A stretch of 64,000 nt of DNA from Symbiodinium natans. Lineage: Eukaryota > Sar > Dinophyceae > Suessiales > Symbiodiniaceae. The stretch is from assembly GCA_905221605.1 (NCBI GenBank), contig CAJNDS010002068.1:1082751-1146750 (forward strand), read 5' to 3'. The notes under the pieces are model-generated. The model did no database searches. It was not told the DNA's origin and saw only the letters and a list, made by a program, of their open reading frames with translations. Position 1 is the stretch's first letter. The number at the start of each line of letters is the position of its first letter. Shown here piece after piece: positions 54,575 through 64,000 of this stretch. The position numbers and the translations under genes are program-made.

Positions 54575-57500
54575 GTGGAGGACTGCTTGGGCGCCCTCTA
54601 AACCCTCAAACCTGAAGCCGCTCAGAGTTGCAGAATCGATCCTTAGCCCTGAAGTTTTGCACCCCCCCCCCCCCGCCCGCACCAAATTAAAAAAACAAAA
54701 AGAAACAACAAAAAAAACAAAACAAACGGAAAACAAAATCCCCACACCCCAGGAGATCTGAGGGCCTTCATTAAAGGGCATGGGGGGGGGGGGGGCCCTC
54801 CCTATCTACCCTAAACCCGATTGCCTCGTAAGGGGAATGGGGCCCTAAGCCCTGAACTCTAAACCCTACCCCCCAATGAACCTCTCTGTACCCTAAACCC
54901 TAAACCCTAAACCTAAACCCTAAACCTAAACCCTAAACCCTAAACCCTAAACCCATGGAGTCCAGGGTTTAGGGTCTGTAAGCCTTTGGAAGCCATCTCA
55001 ATCCCAGAAATACGGCGGCCGGCCATGCGAACCCACTGCCTTGATGTGCCTCGGCCTGCCCTTTCTTGCCATTGAGGGCCAAACCCTAAACCCTAAACCC
55101 TAAACCCTAAACCCAAAACCCTAAACCCTAAACCCTAACCCCTAAACCTAAACCCTAAACCCTAAACCCTAAACCCTAAACCCTAAACCCTAAACCCTAA
55201 ACCCTAAACCCTAAACCCTAAACCCTAAACCCTAAACCCTAAACCCTAAACCCTAAACCCTAAACCCTAAACCGAATTCGAGGTTTGGGTTTAGGGCTTA
55301 CGCAGGCCAGCACTTCAGGCGTGCAGAAGCCCAAGCCCTAAACCCCTAAGCCCTGCTGCTCGCCTTAATAGCTTAACCTAGACCTCAGACCCTAAACTCC
55401 GCATCAGGAAGCAAGGTTTTGGGTTCGAGTTCACTGGGCTCAGGGGCCCCTAATGTACATAAGCAAACCCTGGAATGCTTCTCCTTCAGGGCTTCCTACA
55501 GGTGCTGTTCACCTCGTAGAGCGCTTAATTACTAGCGAGGCATGGTCCGCGCATGAAGCCGAAAGTTTAGGGTCTTTTGGGTTTAGGGTCTAGGGTTTAG
55601 GGTTTAGGGTTTAGGGTTTAGGGTGTAGGGTTTCGGGCTCTCAAGGCTGCCAACAAGACTCCAAGCCTACCTTGTTGTAGGGTTCAGGTTTTAGGGTTCA
55701 GGGTTTAGGGTTCAGGGCTTAGGGTTTAGGACCTGAGAATCCTCCAAGAGGGTTAATAGGGTTTAGGGTTTAGGGTTTACGGTCGGGTTCCTTATATGGT
55801 GTAAGGAATATCCCTTTATGAAGGAGTGTTGGCATCTCTGGGTAAGGACTACGCCGACCAGAGCCTACGCAAGTTGTCCTGAACCCCGAGCCCTGAACCC
55901 TGAACCCTTGAACCCCAAAATCCTAAAGCCCAAAGCCTTAAAAGCCTTAAAAGCCCTAAAAGCCCTAAAAGCCCTAAACCCTACAACCCTAAACCCTACT
56001 TCCCGAATCAAATCAGAAAGTCCTCAAGCCCTACAATCCCAAAATCTAAACCGCAAACCCTAAATTCATACGGCGGCCCTCTTATTGAGGGTGCCCAAAA
56101 AGGGACCATATAATTTAGAGAACTGACCAAGTCCCTGCACCCTAAACCCGAAACCCTAAATCCTAAACCCTAACCCTAAACCCCTACAACCCCTGCAACC
56201 CCTACAACCCCTACAACCCCTACAATCCCTACAACCCCTACAACCCCTAACCCCTACAACCCCTACAACCCCTACAACCCTACAACCCCTACAACCCCTA
56301 CAACCCCTACAACCCCTACAACCCCTACAACCCCTACAACCCCTACAACCCCTACAACCCCTACAACCCCTACACCCCTACAACCCCTACAACCCCTACA
56401 ACCCCCAAACGACCTCAAGAAGCCGATTTCAAGCTGAGGCAAGTGGAAACTTGCGGGCGCGAGTCTCACAAGGCTGTACTCCTGGGTACAAAAGGGTTTA
56501 GGGTAAACCCTAAGCCCTAAACCCTCAGCCTTAAGCCCTAAGCCCTAAGCCCTAAGCCCTAAGCCCTAAGCCCTAAGCCCTAAGCCCTAAGCCCTAAGCC
56601 CTAAGCCCTAAGCCCTAAGCCCTAAGCCCTAAGCCCTAAGCCCTAAACCTCAACCCTAAACCCTAAACCCTCAACCCTAAACCCCAAACCCTAAACCCCA
56701 ACTAAACCCTAAACCCTAGCCCTAAACCCTAAGCCGAAGGTTCAGAGGTTCGCTTTTTGCAGGAGGGTCCCCCGAAACCTGTGCCATCTTGGGAATCCTA
56801 GGGAAGCCCTTGGGGCTTTACGGTTTAGGGTTCAGGGTTTAGGGATTAGGGTTGGTAGGCTTGACAGGGCTGAGGAATATTGCTCAGGGGTTTTGAAGGG
56901 CCAACCTTATCGACACGGCCTCGTAGTCGTAGACTTTTGCTGTTTTATGTTTCGAAGACATCACTGTTGTAAGCTTTCCCTGCGCCCGAAAGGAACCTGA
57001 CTAGGTATTAGAGGCGCGAGTTATATTTACCATACTTATAACGTATAGCCCTACTCCTAGTTACCCATAAACCTCCAGTTGGGACAATGTATCTCTACCC
57101 TAAACCCTAAACCCTAAACCCCTCCTTGATCTCTGAGAGGATCCTGTCTAGGAATTTTGTCCAAGACTTCACAGGGCCCACCTCACTAAATCCCGAAGCG
57201 CGTGTCCATCCCCGAAGTAAGGATCCCTGTGCTGGGTTTAGGGTTTAGGGTTTAGGGTTTAGGGTTTAGGGTTTAGGGTTTAGGGTTTAGGGTTTAGGGT
57301 TTAGGGTTTAGGGTTTAGGGTTTAGGGTTTAGGGTTTAGGGTTTAGGGTTTAGGGTTTAGGGTTTAGGGTTTAGGGTTTAGGGTTTAGGGTTTAGGGTTT
57401 ACAAAGGGATCCCTGTTCTGGTGCAGGGTTTAGGGTTGAGGTTTTGGGGCGAGAAGGCACAGCAGCCTATGCCTTCCCAAACTTCAGACTCTGGTTTCTA

Positions 57501-60500
57501 GGATGCCCAGTAGTACCCTTATTCCCTTTTTGGTAGGTTTAGGTTCCCTTATAAACCCCTTTAAGCAAAAAAGGGCGCCCTTTATCATCCTAGGTTACTG
57601 GGCAACCTAGGTTGAGGGCAACAACAGGGAGTCACGAAAAGGCAGCTACAAGTAGAAGTAGAAGAGGTCCTCATTCCCTGACCCTAAACCCCAAACCCTA
57701 AGCCCTAAACCCTCAACCCTAAACCCTAAACCCTTCAGAAGCGAAGGCAAGTAAACAATCAAACACGCAGGCTGTGGACTGCGTCTTCGGCTCATGGAAA
57801 CCCTGGCCAGGGGCCTAAAAACTAAGAGAGCTGCCACGTTTAGGGTTTAGGGTTCAGGGTTTAGGGTTCAGGGTTCAGGGTTTTGGGGTTTAGGGTTTAG
57901 GGGCTTGGGGTTTAGGATTTTAGTAGGGTTTAGCGTTTGAGGCCTGGGGTCTAGGGTTTCAGGGTTTAGGGGTTTCGGGCTTTAGGGGTCTAGGGTTTTA
58001 GGGTCTCAAGGGATCTCGAGGGTTCACGGGGCTTTGAGGGCTTCGAGTGGAGGGGTTTATGGTTTAGGATTCAGGGTTTAGGGTTTAGGGCTTAGGGTGA
58101 GGTGAAAGGACTGAGAGATTTTTGGAGGATGCCCTTCCCCCCGTTTATAGGGTGTTATAGGGTCTGGGGCCCATAATAATCCCATTGAGCCCAAACGGTT
58201 GCCTTAGGTTTAGGTTTTAGGGTTTACGGTTTAGGGTTTAGGATTTACAGGGTGTTAAGCTCCAATCAAGGAGTTAAGACTCACACCCCGAAGGTTGTAC
58301 TCCTAAAGGTTCTCCTTTATTAACATATTCCTAATATGGACCCTTCTGCTACCTTACAGATCTGTAAAAAGGGTACCCAAAACCCAAGGGTACAACCTTA
58401 AGGTTCCAAGGTAAAACGCCTAGCTACAAGGCAAAAGTGCCAAACGCTGCGGCCACAGCTAAACGGGACGAGCCTCAGCCAATCCAACAAGAAGACTAAA
58501 CCCGAAACCCGAAACCCGAAACCCTAAACCCTAAACCCTAAACCCTAAACCCTAAACCGCAAACAGTTTCAATGTGCTGGAGGCTCATGGTGGTTCTTTG
58601 GTGTTCCCCCTTGACACACCACCCTAAACCCTAAACCCTAAACCCGAAACCCTAAACCCTAAACCCTAAACCCTAAACCCTAAACCCTAAACCCTAAACC
58701 CTAAACCCTAAACCCTAAACCCTAAACCGCAAACAGTTTCAATGTGCTGGAGGCTCATGGTGGTTCTTTTTGGTGTTTCCCCTTAACAATGTAGCGCTAG
58801 CATGTGCGGCGCGCAACAATGAGAGCCACTAGGTGCCTGATGTAGGGCCACGCAGAAATGCCAGACTCGCCAACATCAGCTGCCGGAAGCCAATGCTACA
58901 CTGGATTTTCCGACAGTGACGGTGACCTATCCGACGGTTTGCGTTCACAGATGCACGCAAACTCAGGGGACCACACAGACACAGCTTCATTCGAGTCTGA
59001 CCGGGCGCCGGTGGGCAACAACGAAGCGCTATCGCCCACCTCGCCGGCTGCAGGTATCACCAGCGTAGCAAGTGATGCATGTGTGCCACAAGATACCGGC
59101 ACTACCCACCCAGCGCCAGATACGCCATATGCGCCTACTGGCCCCCTGCAGGCGAAGGAAGAGGGCGCTGCCGGAACACCACCCTAAACCCTAAACCCTA
59201 AACCTTAAACCCTAAACCCTAAACCCTATATTCCTGAATCCGAAATTTCCGCACCAAATCCCCCACAGTATCCGTCAGCAAGCCCGTTATGCCCTTTGCA
59301 TTGGGGGGACTTCTTGGTTGTTCTTTACCCTTCATGACTGTAATGCTGTTTATCTGTACAGGATTCGAGAGATGTTTGCTCGACGGGAACTCTCCACGGA
59401 TAGAAATTTTCCTCTAGCTTTAATCGTGTTTCTAAAGCTTTCTCCGATACGTCCTCATTTGAAACCCGAAGCCCGAAACCCTAAACCCTAAACCCTAAAC
59501 CCTAAACCCTAAACCCTAAACCCTAAACTCACTGCAGGTCGGAGTGCGACAATGGCCAGGCGACCCGCACCCGTCCCGCTCTCAGCCCCTGAAGTTTTGG
59601 AGTTTAACGGCCCCTGAAGAGTGGGAGGTGAGGATTGCACCACCCTCTGGGGCAAACCCCGAACCCCAAATACCGTAATCATGGGGTATGTAGGCAGCTT
59701 TCTACAGTCATGGCTCTGTTTTGGGACGCCAAAATGCGCAACCTCTTTTTGCAAGCGCCCCCACAAGGGACCATAAGTTGGAAAACCCAACGAAATCACG
59801 GACCGTATCTACGGGTATCTGTGGCATATCCCGAAACCCGAGACCCTTGTTACAGGTACCGGGTGGCCCTGGAAACTTGGAAGCTCTTTTGACTGGAAAA
59901 GTCTTTTGAGCAATTATCCCCTAGAAACCCTACAATACTCCCCATAACCCAACTTGCGAACCCCACTTACCAAATCAATAGGCTTCCACGCAGGGTCTTT
60001 TTGGCCCACTACCGTCAAATTTTGCCCAACTGGGCCCTCAACCCTAAACCCTAAACCCTAAACCCTAGACCCTATAAGACCCGAAACCGCTTTGGCCCAC
60101 AGAGAGTTAGGGCTGAAGGGTTATTGGGGCCACATTTTGAGCTTCTATTTGGATGAAGGTGGTAAACCCTAAACCCTAAACCCTAAACCCTCAACCCTAA
60201 ACCCCAAACCCTAAACCCTAAACCCTAAACCCTAAACCCTAAACCCTAAACCCTAAACCCTAAACCCTAAACCCTAAACCCTAAACCCCCTTCTTCCTGA
60301 AGGGGTGCTGCGCAGGCGAAATTGACTCCCCCGCGGAGCGCCGCGGCGCGCTTTGCGAGGGACCAATGAAGGCACCTCTTTTGGCGGGGGGGGGGGGGTT
60401 AGGGATTTGCTTTTGGGTGGGTTTAGGGTTTAGGGTTTAGGGTTTAGGGTTTAGGGTTTAGGGTTTAGGGTTTAGGGTTTAGGGTTTAGGGTTTAGGGTT

Positions 60501-63444
60501 TAGGGTTTAGGGTTTAGGGTTTAGGGTTTAGGTGTACACTGTTCGGTTATTAAGGCGCTAAGGACTCTTACTCTAAGGTCTTTGGGCCCAAAGGCCTTCT
60601 TGTAAAAGGCTGTTTGGGCCATTTTGAGCCTAAGGTTTTTAGGGCTTCGGGATGTTTAGGATCTTATTGGGGTCCTTATTATAAGGGAATCCTACTATTT
60701 CGGGGTCTATATTTGGGGTCCCTTATTTTCGTAAACTCCCCTATCAGTGCCTGGTGAACCCTGGCAACGTCTGGGCACTCAGCTGGTTGCCGTAGGGCCT
60801 GATGTGCGGCTAGGGTTTAGGGTTTAGGGTTTGGGGTTTCGGGTTTCGGGTTTAGGGTTTAGGGTTTAGGGTTTAGGGTTTAGGGTGCTAGGGCAAAGGG
60901 TCAACTTGGAGGTTCCTTGGTAGTTACAAGTAGGGTTGTAAGTTGGAAGGTGCCCTAAACAGGGTATATGTGTATAGTCACCCACATTTGCAACCCTACT
61001 TATAACTACCCATGCACCTCCAAGTAGGTGCTTTTGGGGCGTTGAGGCTTTAGAGTGCTGGTTTCGTGGAGTTTTGTGCCTCGGGTTCAAGTGAATCTAA
61101 AGCCTTCAAACCCAAACCATAGAACCTCTCCCCCCCCCCCCCCCCCCCCCCCACTCCCGTTTCCGCACCCTCCCCCCCGCTTCCCCCTTCCCATCCCCCC
61201 CTTGCTTGAACCCTAGACCCTAGACCCGAAACCCGAAAACCTAAACCCTAACCCCCCTGCTTGCCAGGAAGTCAAGACTTGCTCCATGGGAGCCGAAGCC
61301 AAGCTGCACGCGCAGAAGCCGGGGTCCTTACTCCCCTCTGATTTCCCAACTCCAGCAACCCTAAACCCGAAACCTTAAACTCTAAATCCTAAACCCTAAA
61401 CCCTAAACCCTAAACCACAACCCCGACTTCCCGCGGCTTCGGATCGGAGATGGGCCCCAATCTCAAGACCCTAAGCCCTGAACGCTTATAGGTTGGCATT
61501 TGCGATTCAGAAAAACGACATATATTCGGGTTTAGAATTTAGGGTTAGGGTTTAGGGTTTAGGATTTAGGGTTTAGGGTTTTCAGTACACCCTAAACCCT
61601 CATGCCGCAAACCTTTAAACCCAGACGCATCACCCGCAGACCTTTGACCGCACGGCTCTCTGCGTGTAGGTACCTATGATGGTTCTGGTTTGGATATAAG
61701 AGAAAACCCGAAACCGAAAGCTGAAGCGCACTGTCTGCCACTCCGGTAGGGAGGCGTTCAGGCTATAGGCCTTAGGGGGTACATGCTGGGAGCCACACAG
61801 TCCCTCACATCAAACCCTAAGGCCTACTAAGCCCGATACCGATAAACCCCATAGACCCGCAAACCCCATAAACTCGCGAAACTCCAGAAACCCCAGAAAC
61901 CCTAGAAACCCTCGAAATCCCAGAAACCCTAAAAAAGCCCTAAACCCTGGACTCTACAGAATCCCTAAACTCCAAGCAAAAGCCCTAACCCTAAACCCTA
62001 TTACAACCCTGAACCCTGCACCCAAACCCTAAACCCTACACCCTAAACCCGCAAACCGCCTAAACCCTAAAAGCCCCTAAAACCCTAAAATGCCTAAAGC
62101 CCTTGTACACCCCACCAGTAAAGGCCGTGCGAGCTAAAAACCCCACACCCCAAAAAACCCTAAGACCCTAAAGCCCCCAGAGCCCTAAACCCCACCAGTA
62201 AAGACCTCCCAAAGCCCCTGCAGCCCCTTGAACCCCCAGGGCCAGTAAAAGCATCCTCGAAACCCGAGAAACTCTTTACCATAGGCTATAGACCCTAGAA
62301 GCCCTAAACCTTAAACCCCAAAAGCCCCTTAAACCCCCTAGAAAGCCCTAGAAGCCCTAAACCCTAAACCCTGAACCCTAAACCCTAAACCCTAAACCCT
62401 AAACCCTAAACCCTAAACCCTAAACCCCACCCACAAAGGCCGTGCGAGCTCGGCACTTGGTCCCAGTGGTCCTCGTGCGCTGCCACGGACGTGCAGTTCC
62501 GCTTCCGCAAGGCCTGGGGGTCGAAGTTTTGGGAGTTGAGGGGTTTAGGGTTTAGGGTTTAGGGTTTAGGGAAAAGGAAGTTGAGGATTGAGTTTAATTA
62601 GGGTTTAGGATTGGGGGTTTAGGGTTCAGGGTTTGGGGTTCAGAGTGTAGGGTTTAGGAAGTTCAGGGTTTGGGAAGTTGAGGGTTCAGGGTTTAGGGTG
62701 CTGATCGAGGGTTGAAATCCCCCCCCCCCCCCCTCCCACCCCCCAAAGTACGGCTCTTAAGTATCCCTCAAGACGGGCCTCAGTCGAGTATTTTTAGGGT
62801 TTAGGGTTAAGGGTTTAGGGTTTACGGAGTTGTTGAAGGATACTTGGGGGCTTAGGTTTCAGATTCCTGGGTATGGGGTCCGAAGCTCTAACCTCAAACC
62901 CCAAAAGGGCGACCATGTGAGCCTAAACCCTAAACCCTAAACCCTAAACCCTAAACCCTAAACCCTAAACCCTAAACCCTAAACCCTAAACCCCAAACCC
63001 CAAACCCCAAACCCCACCCCCAAACCCCAACCCTAAACCCTAAACCCCAACCCTAAACCCCAAACCCCAAACCCCAAACCCCAAACCCCAAACCCCAAAC
63101 CCCAAACCCCAAAACCCCACACCCCAAACCCCAACCCTAAACCCTGAACCCTAAACCCTAAACCCTAAACCCTAAACCCTAAACCCTAAACCCTAAGCTT
63201 AATGAGGGTCTTTCGAGGTCATTCCTATGACTAGAACCCAGCGCAGCCCTTTCTTTATTTTCGGGTTTAGGTTCCTTTATAAGCCTCTTTAAACCAACCC
63301 CAAAACAGTACCATTTTTTCCTTAGGTTGCTCTTGGGTCCAGATGAAGTGTAGGGTTTCGCTTTTAGAGCCCCCTGGTCAGCCGTCTTCGGCATCAGGTC
63401 GCAGACGAAGCCGGGCCAGAAGGAGAGAGTTGCGACGGCTTGGG
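54485..63444 (+). CDS. Thrombospondin type 1 repeat protein gene, multi-exon, partial
   Basis: Gene-level entry. Small + strand exons at 54485-54574, 55008-55050 (3' end uncertain), 59538-59577, 60303-60371, 61268-61323, 62449-62511 and 63398-63444 join in phase into TSP1 repeats. Examples are WSPENC...HQRYRRR-GGRPC, ECDNGQATRTR-GALCEGPMK-EVKTC and GTWSQWSSC-QFRFRK-GESCDG. TSP1 repeats are secreted or cell-surface adhesion modules stabilised by W-R stacking and disulphides; dinoflagellates have many. Neither start nor stop is visible; the gene runs off the right edge. Introns show the same TTTAGGG/CCCTAAA architecture. Other candidate exons (56439, 57175) may belong here. Where this gene begins relative to the kinesin-type gene is unknown. 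Confidence 0.7.
55008..55050 (+). CDS. TSP1-like exon (YGGRPCE)
   Basis: After ATCCCAG: KYGGRPCEPTALMC; 'GGrpCeg' closes many TSP1 repeats. Joined to the previous exon: RAFEQ-KYGGRPCE. The frame is open to 55080, so the 3' end is uncertain. Here TTTAGGG lies left and CCCTAAA right, against the usual flank order. Confidence 0.5.
55083..55273. repeat. CCCTAAA array
   Basis: About 27 units with rare CCCAAAA/CCCCTAAA variants, following the TSP1-like exon at 55008. Confidence 0.92.
56165..56405. repeat. 9-bp CCCCTACAA array
   Basis: About 25 copies of the nonamer CCCCTACAA, with a few shortened units. Its length, a multiple of three, makes a false minus-strand frame of GVV repeats. Confidence 0.95.
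56439..56495 (+). CDS. Exon candidate GCTPGYKR
   Basis: After AGCTGAG: ASGNLRARVSQGCTPGYKR, then a GTTTAGGG donor at 56496. A 9-bp CCCCTACAA array lies before it. 'C.pGy' is common in extracellular repeats, in keeping with the TSP1 gene. The frame is also open upstream to 56405. Confidence 0.45.
56530..56645. repeat. CCCTAAG array
   Basis: About 16 perfect CCCTAAG units, the same variant as 1480-1560 and 54060-54100. It follows a small TTTAGGG/TAAACCC palindrome at 56493-56512. Confidence 0.93.
57175..57216 (+). CDS. Exon candidate with GTAAGG donor
   Basis: Acceptor TTCACAG and a textbook GTAAGG donor bracket 42 nt. Two frames are open (PTSLNPEARVHPR or AHLTKSRSACPSP). TTTAGGG arrays start about 20 bp after the donor. 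Confidence 0.45.
57236..57400. repeat. TTTAGGG array after exon candidate 57216
   Basis: About 23 perfect units, the longest TTTAGGG-oriented run in the window. Confidence 0.95.
58431..58499 (+). other. Exon-like island after an inverted-repeat element
   Basis: Follows the end of an inverted-repeat element (TTCCAAG at 58410 and CTACAAG at 58430). One frame reads AKVPNAAATAKRDEPQPI to a stop at 58499; another is open through the region. CCCGAAA/CCCTAAA follows. Could be a terminal exon or part of an intron. Confidence 0.3.
58500..58792. repeat. Tandem duplication of a CCCTAAA array plus unique tail
   Basis: CCCTAAA units followed by CCGCAAACAGTTTCAATGTG, then GGAGGCTCATGGTGGTTCTT (58557-58612), recur as a second array with the same tail (58727-58785). 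The copies differ by two extra T and a few bases in the tail, so the duplication is recent. Confidence 0.88.
58858..59187 (+). CDS. Open frame rich in Ser/Asp/Thr/Pro, function unknown
   Basis: ATG 58858 opens 109 codons to TAA; the last codons run into CCCTAAA. Composition is that of a disordered acidic protein segment (FSDSDGDLSDG, TASFESDRAPVG, PDTPYAPTGPL). CACGCAG two bases before the ATG could be an acceptor, so it may be an exon rather than a start. CCCTAAA lies on both sides. Could be an exon of the TSP1-type gene or a nested gene. Confidence 0.4.
   Translation: MPDSPTSAAGSQCYTGFSDSDGDLSDGLRSQMHANSGDHTDTASFESDRAPVGNNEALSPTSPAAGITSVASDACVPQDTGTTHPAPDTPYAPTGPLQAKEEGAAGTPP
59538..59577 (+). 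CDS. TSP1 exon (SECDNGQATRTR)
   Basis: After CACTGCAG, one base then SECDNGQATRTRP; GC donor (GCTCTC) at 59578 (a GT donor at 59573 is possible). It matches TSP1 'WseC...cG.G...R.R'. Joins in phase 0 to 60303. Confidence 0.65.
60160..60290. repeat. CCCTAAA array before TSP1 exon 60303
   Basis: About 18 units ending a dozen bases from the acceptor CTGAAG. Confidence 0.93.
60303..60371 (+). CDS. TSP1 exon (GALCEGPMK)
   Basis: After CTGAAG: GCCAGEIDSPAERRGAL then CEGPMK; GC donor (GCACCT) at 60372. 'GG..CeG...E...C' spans this exon and the next. 23 codons, phase 0 at both ends. CCCTAAA before; poly-G and TTTAGGG after. Confidence 0.68.
60418..60535. repeat. TTTAGGG array after TSP1 exon 60371
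   Basis: About 16 perfect units, preceded by a G run. With 60160-60290 it brackets the 69-nt exon in the head-to-head layout. Confidence 0.93.
61268..61323 (+). CDS. TSP1 exon (EVKTCSM)
   Basis: After TTGCCAG: EVKTCSMGAEAKLHAQKP plus two bases; donor GTCCTT at 61324. EVKTC continues CEGPMK from the previous exon as the last cysteine of a TSP1 repeat. Confidence 0.63.
62340..62428. repeat. CCCTAAA array before TSP1 exon 62449
   Basis: About 12 units at the 3' end of a long tract (61800-62340) of decayed CCCTAAA-like words. TTTAGGG follows the exon at 62541-62570. Confidence 0.9.
62449..62511 (+). CDS. TSP1 exon (GTWSQWSSC)
   Basis: After GTGCGAG: LGTWSQWSSCAATDVQF then RFRK; GC donor (GCCTGG) at 62512. 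WSxWSxC is the TSP1 signature, and W-R stacking would use R.R. 21 codons, phase 0. The bases around its acceptor are duplicated at 62120-62135. Confidence 0.85.
62915..63195. repeat. CCCTAAA and CCCCAAA arrays
   Basis: Heptamer CCCTAAA, then a homogeneous CCCCAAA block (62991-63125), then CCCTAAA again, in the intron before TSP1 exon 63398. Confidence 0.92.
63398..63444 (+). CDS. TSP1 exon (GESCDG)
   Basis: After GGCATCAG: VADEAGPEGESCDGL plus bases; GC donor at 63445. It continues RFRK from 62511 as 'R.V..eA..gG.sCdG', the second half of a TSP1 repeat. Phase 0 at entry. Confidence 0.66.
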
Positions 63445-64000
63445 GCCAAGTGCTGGGGTTTTGGGGTATAGATTGCAGTATCCCAAAGAGTGCAAAGTGT
63501 ATACGGTATAGAAGTAAGGATTCAACGTTTTACGTCGCGGGTTGCTTTCGTGACCTTCAGTACGTGGATGATTCCTTCCATGTAGCAGCAGGAATAAAAA
63601 ACCCACGTCATCCTCAGGTCGAGGCATCCCTTGATGGCCTACAACCAAGGAACCCGAGGTAGACCCCCCCAAAATTCCTGGTGGAACGGCGGTTGTGATC
63701 ACTGTTTGCGCACATACTCTTTTTGTAAACTGCAACGTATGGTGTGGTCCCATAGCGTCAACGTCCAGACTTATATTCACAACATATAGTCACATTTCTT
63801 AAGCGTGGAATCAATACCCTCACCATGGACAAGAAGCATTGTTCAACGGTAGACCATCCTTCGTCAGCACCTTCAGCGGGTCACTGCGATCAACTTGTTT
63901 TTCGGCCACCGTATTTCCAACAGTTTGTTCCCTTTAGACCGTAAAAGACCCTGCAAGCAGACCATCGCCAGATAGTCCTAACGCCGGAGTTTAAGTTGCT
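63445..64000. other. Right edge, ordinary non-repeat sequence
   Basis: Presumably intron after the last TSP1 exon seen. Open frames on both strands are short and unremarkable; no telomere-like units occur in the last 500 bases. Confidence 0.4.

Noticed and set aside
56272-56469. Minus-strand GVVGVV frame
   Set aside because: Translation of the 9-bp CCCCTACAA array.

Overview
The window reads as nuclear DNA of a dinoflagellate, most likely in or near the Suessiales/Symbiodiniaceae. The evidence is: arrays of the telomere-type heptamer TTTAGGG/CCCTAAA in every few hundred bases; very short exons (about 25-110 nt) joined through introns that mostly begin GC (also GT, once GA) and end AG, usually followed by G; a ubiquitin-like plus RCC1-repeat protein of a style familiar from dinoflagellate gene sets; and all recognised genes on one strand (+). 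No bacterial operon, tRNA, rRNA or CRISPR was seen. Most long open frames are artefacts of microsatellites or of reading TTTAGGG arrays.

Layout. From 2 to at least 28917 the + strand carries the 3' part of a kinesin-3-like gene, cut into some two dozen tiny exons. Conceptual joining, with phases that agree at nearly every junction, gives in order: the SSRSH switch I region (1004), the DLAG/SER switch II region (2197 and 3774), PFRSSKLT (7268), LLRDSLAGN (10198), VSPAAINADET (11802), RFAASVKK (13065), the neck (13981, 14715), coiled coil (16281, 17316, 20805), and an FHA domain in five or six exons (23157-27885). More same-strand exons follow without a recognised domain (28845-43146). The start of the motor lies left of the window.

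Inside introns of this gene sit other units. A separate same-strand gene with its own introns (18201-19639) has a zinc-finger-like N terminus and a ubiquitin-like C terminus. An intronless ubiquitin-like/RCC1-repeat gene (31210-32800) has a one-base frameshift. There is also a decayed C-terminal piece of a C5-cytosine methyltransferase (22546-22857), a composite tandem-repeat element (8816-10095) and an unknown ORF (40943-41251).

From about 43 to 53 kb only unassigned exon-like segments are seen. From about 54.5 kb to the right edge another + strand gene carries thrombospondin type 1 (TSP1) repeats in small exons (54485, 55008, 59538, 60303, 61268, 62449, 63398).

The striking signal is the intron architecture. 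Exon after exon is preceded by CCCTAAA arrays and followed by TTTAGGG arrays, so that an intron tends to start with TTTAGGG and end with CCCTAAA: two complementary telomere-like arms that could pair and bring the splice sites together. Between the arms lie short terminal-inverted-repeat elements in several families, microsatellites, homopolymer tracts and the nested genes. In at least one family the inverted-repeat ends are themselves the splice sites, as in introner transposons. All exon joins were made by eye from reading frame and family motifs; no transcript or database was consulted.
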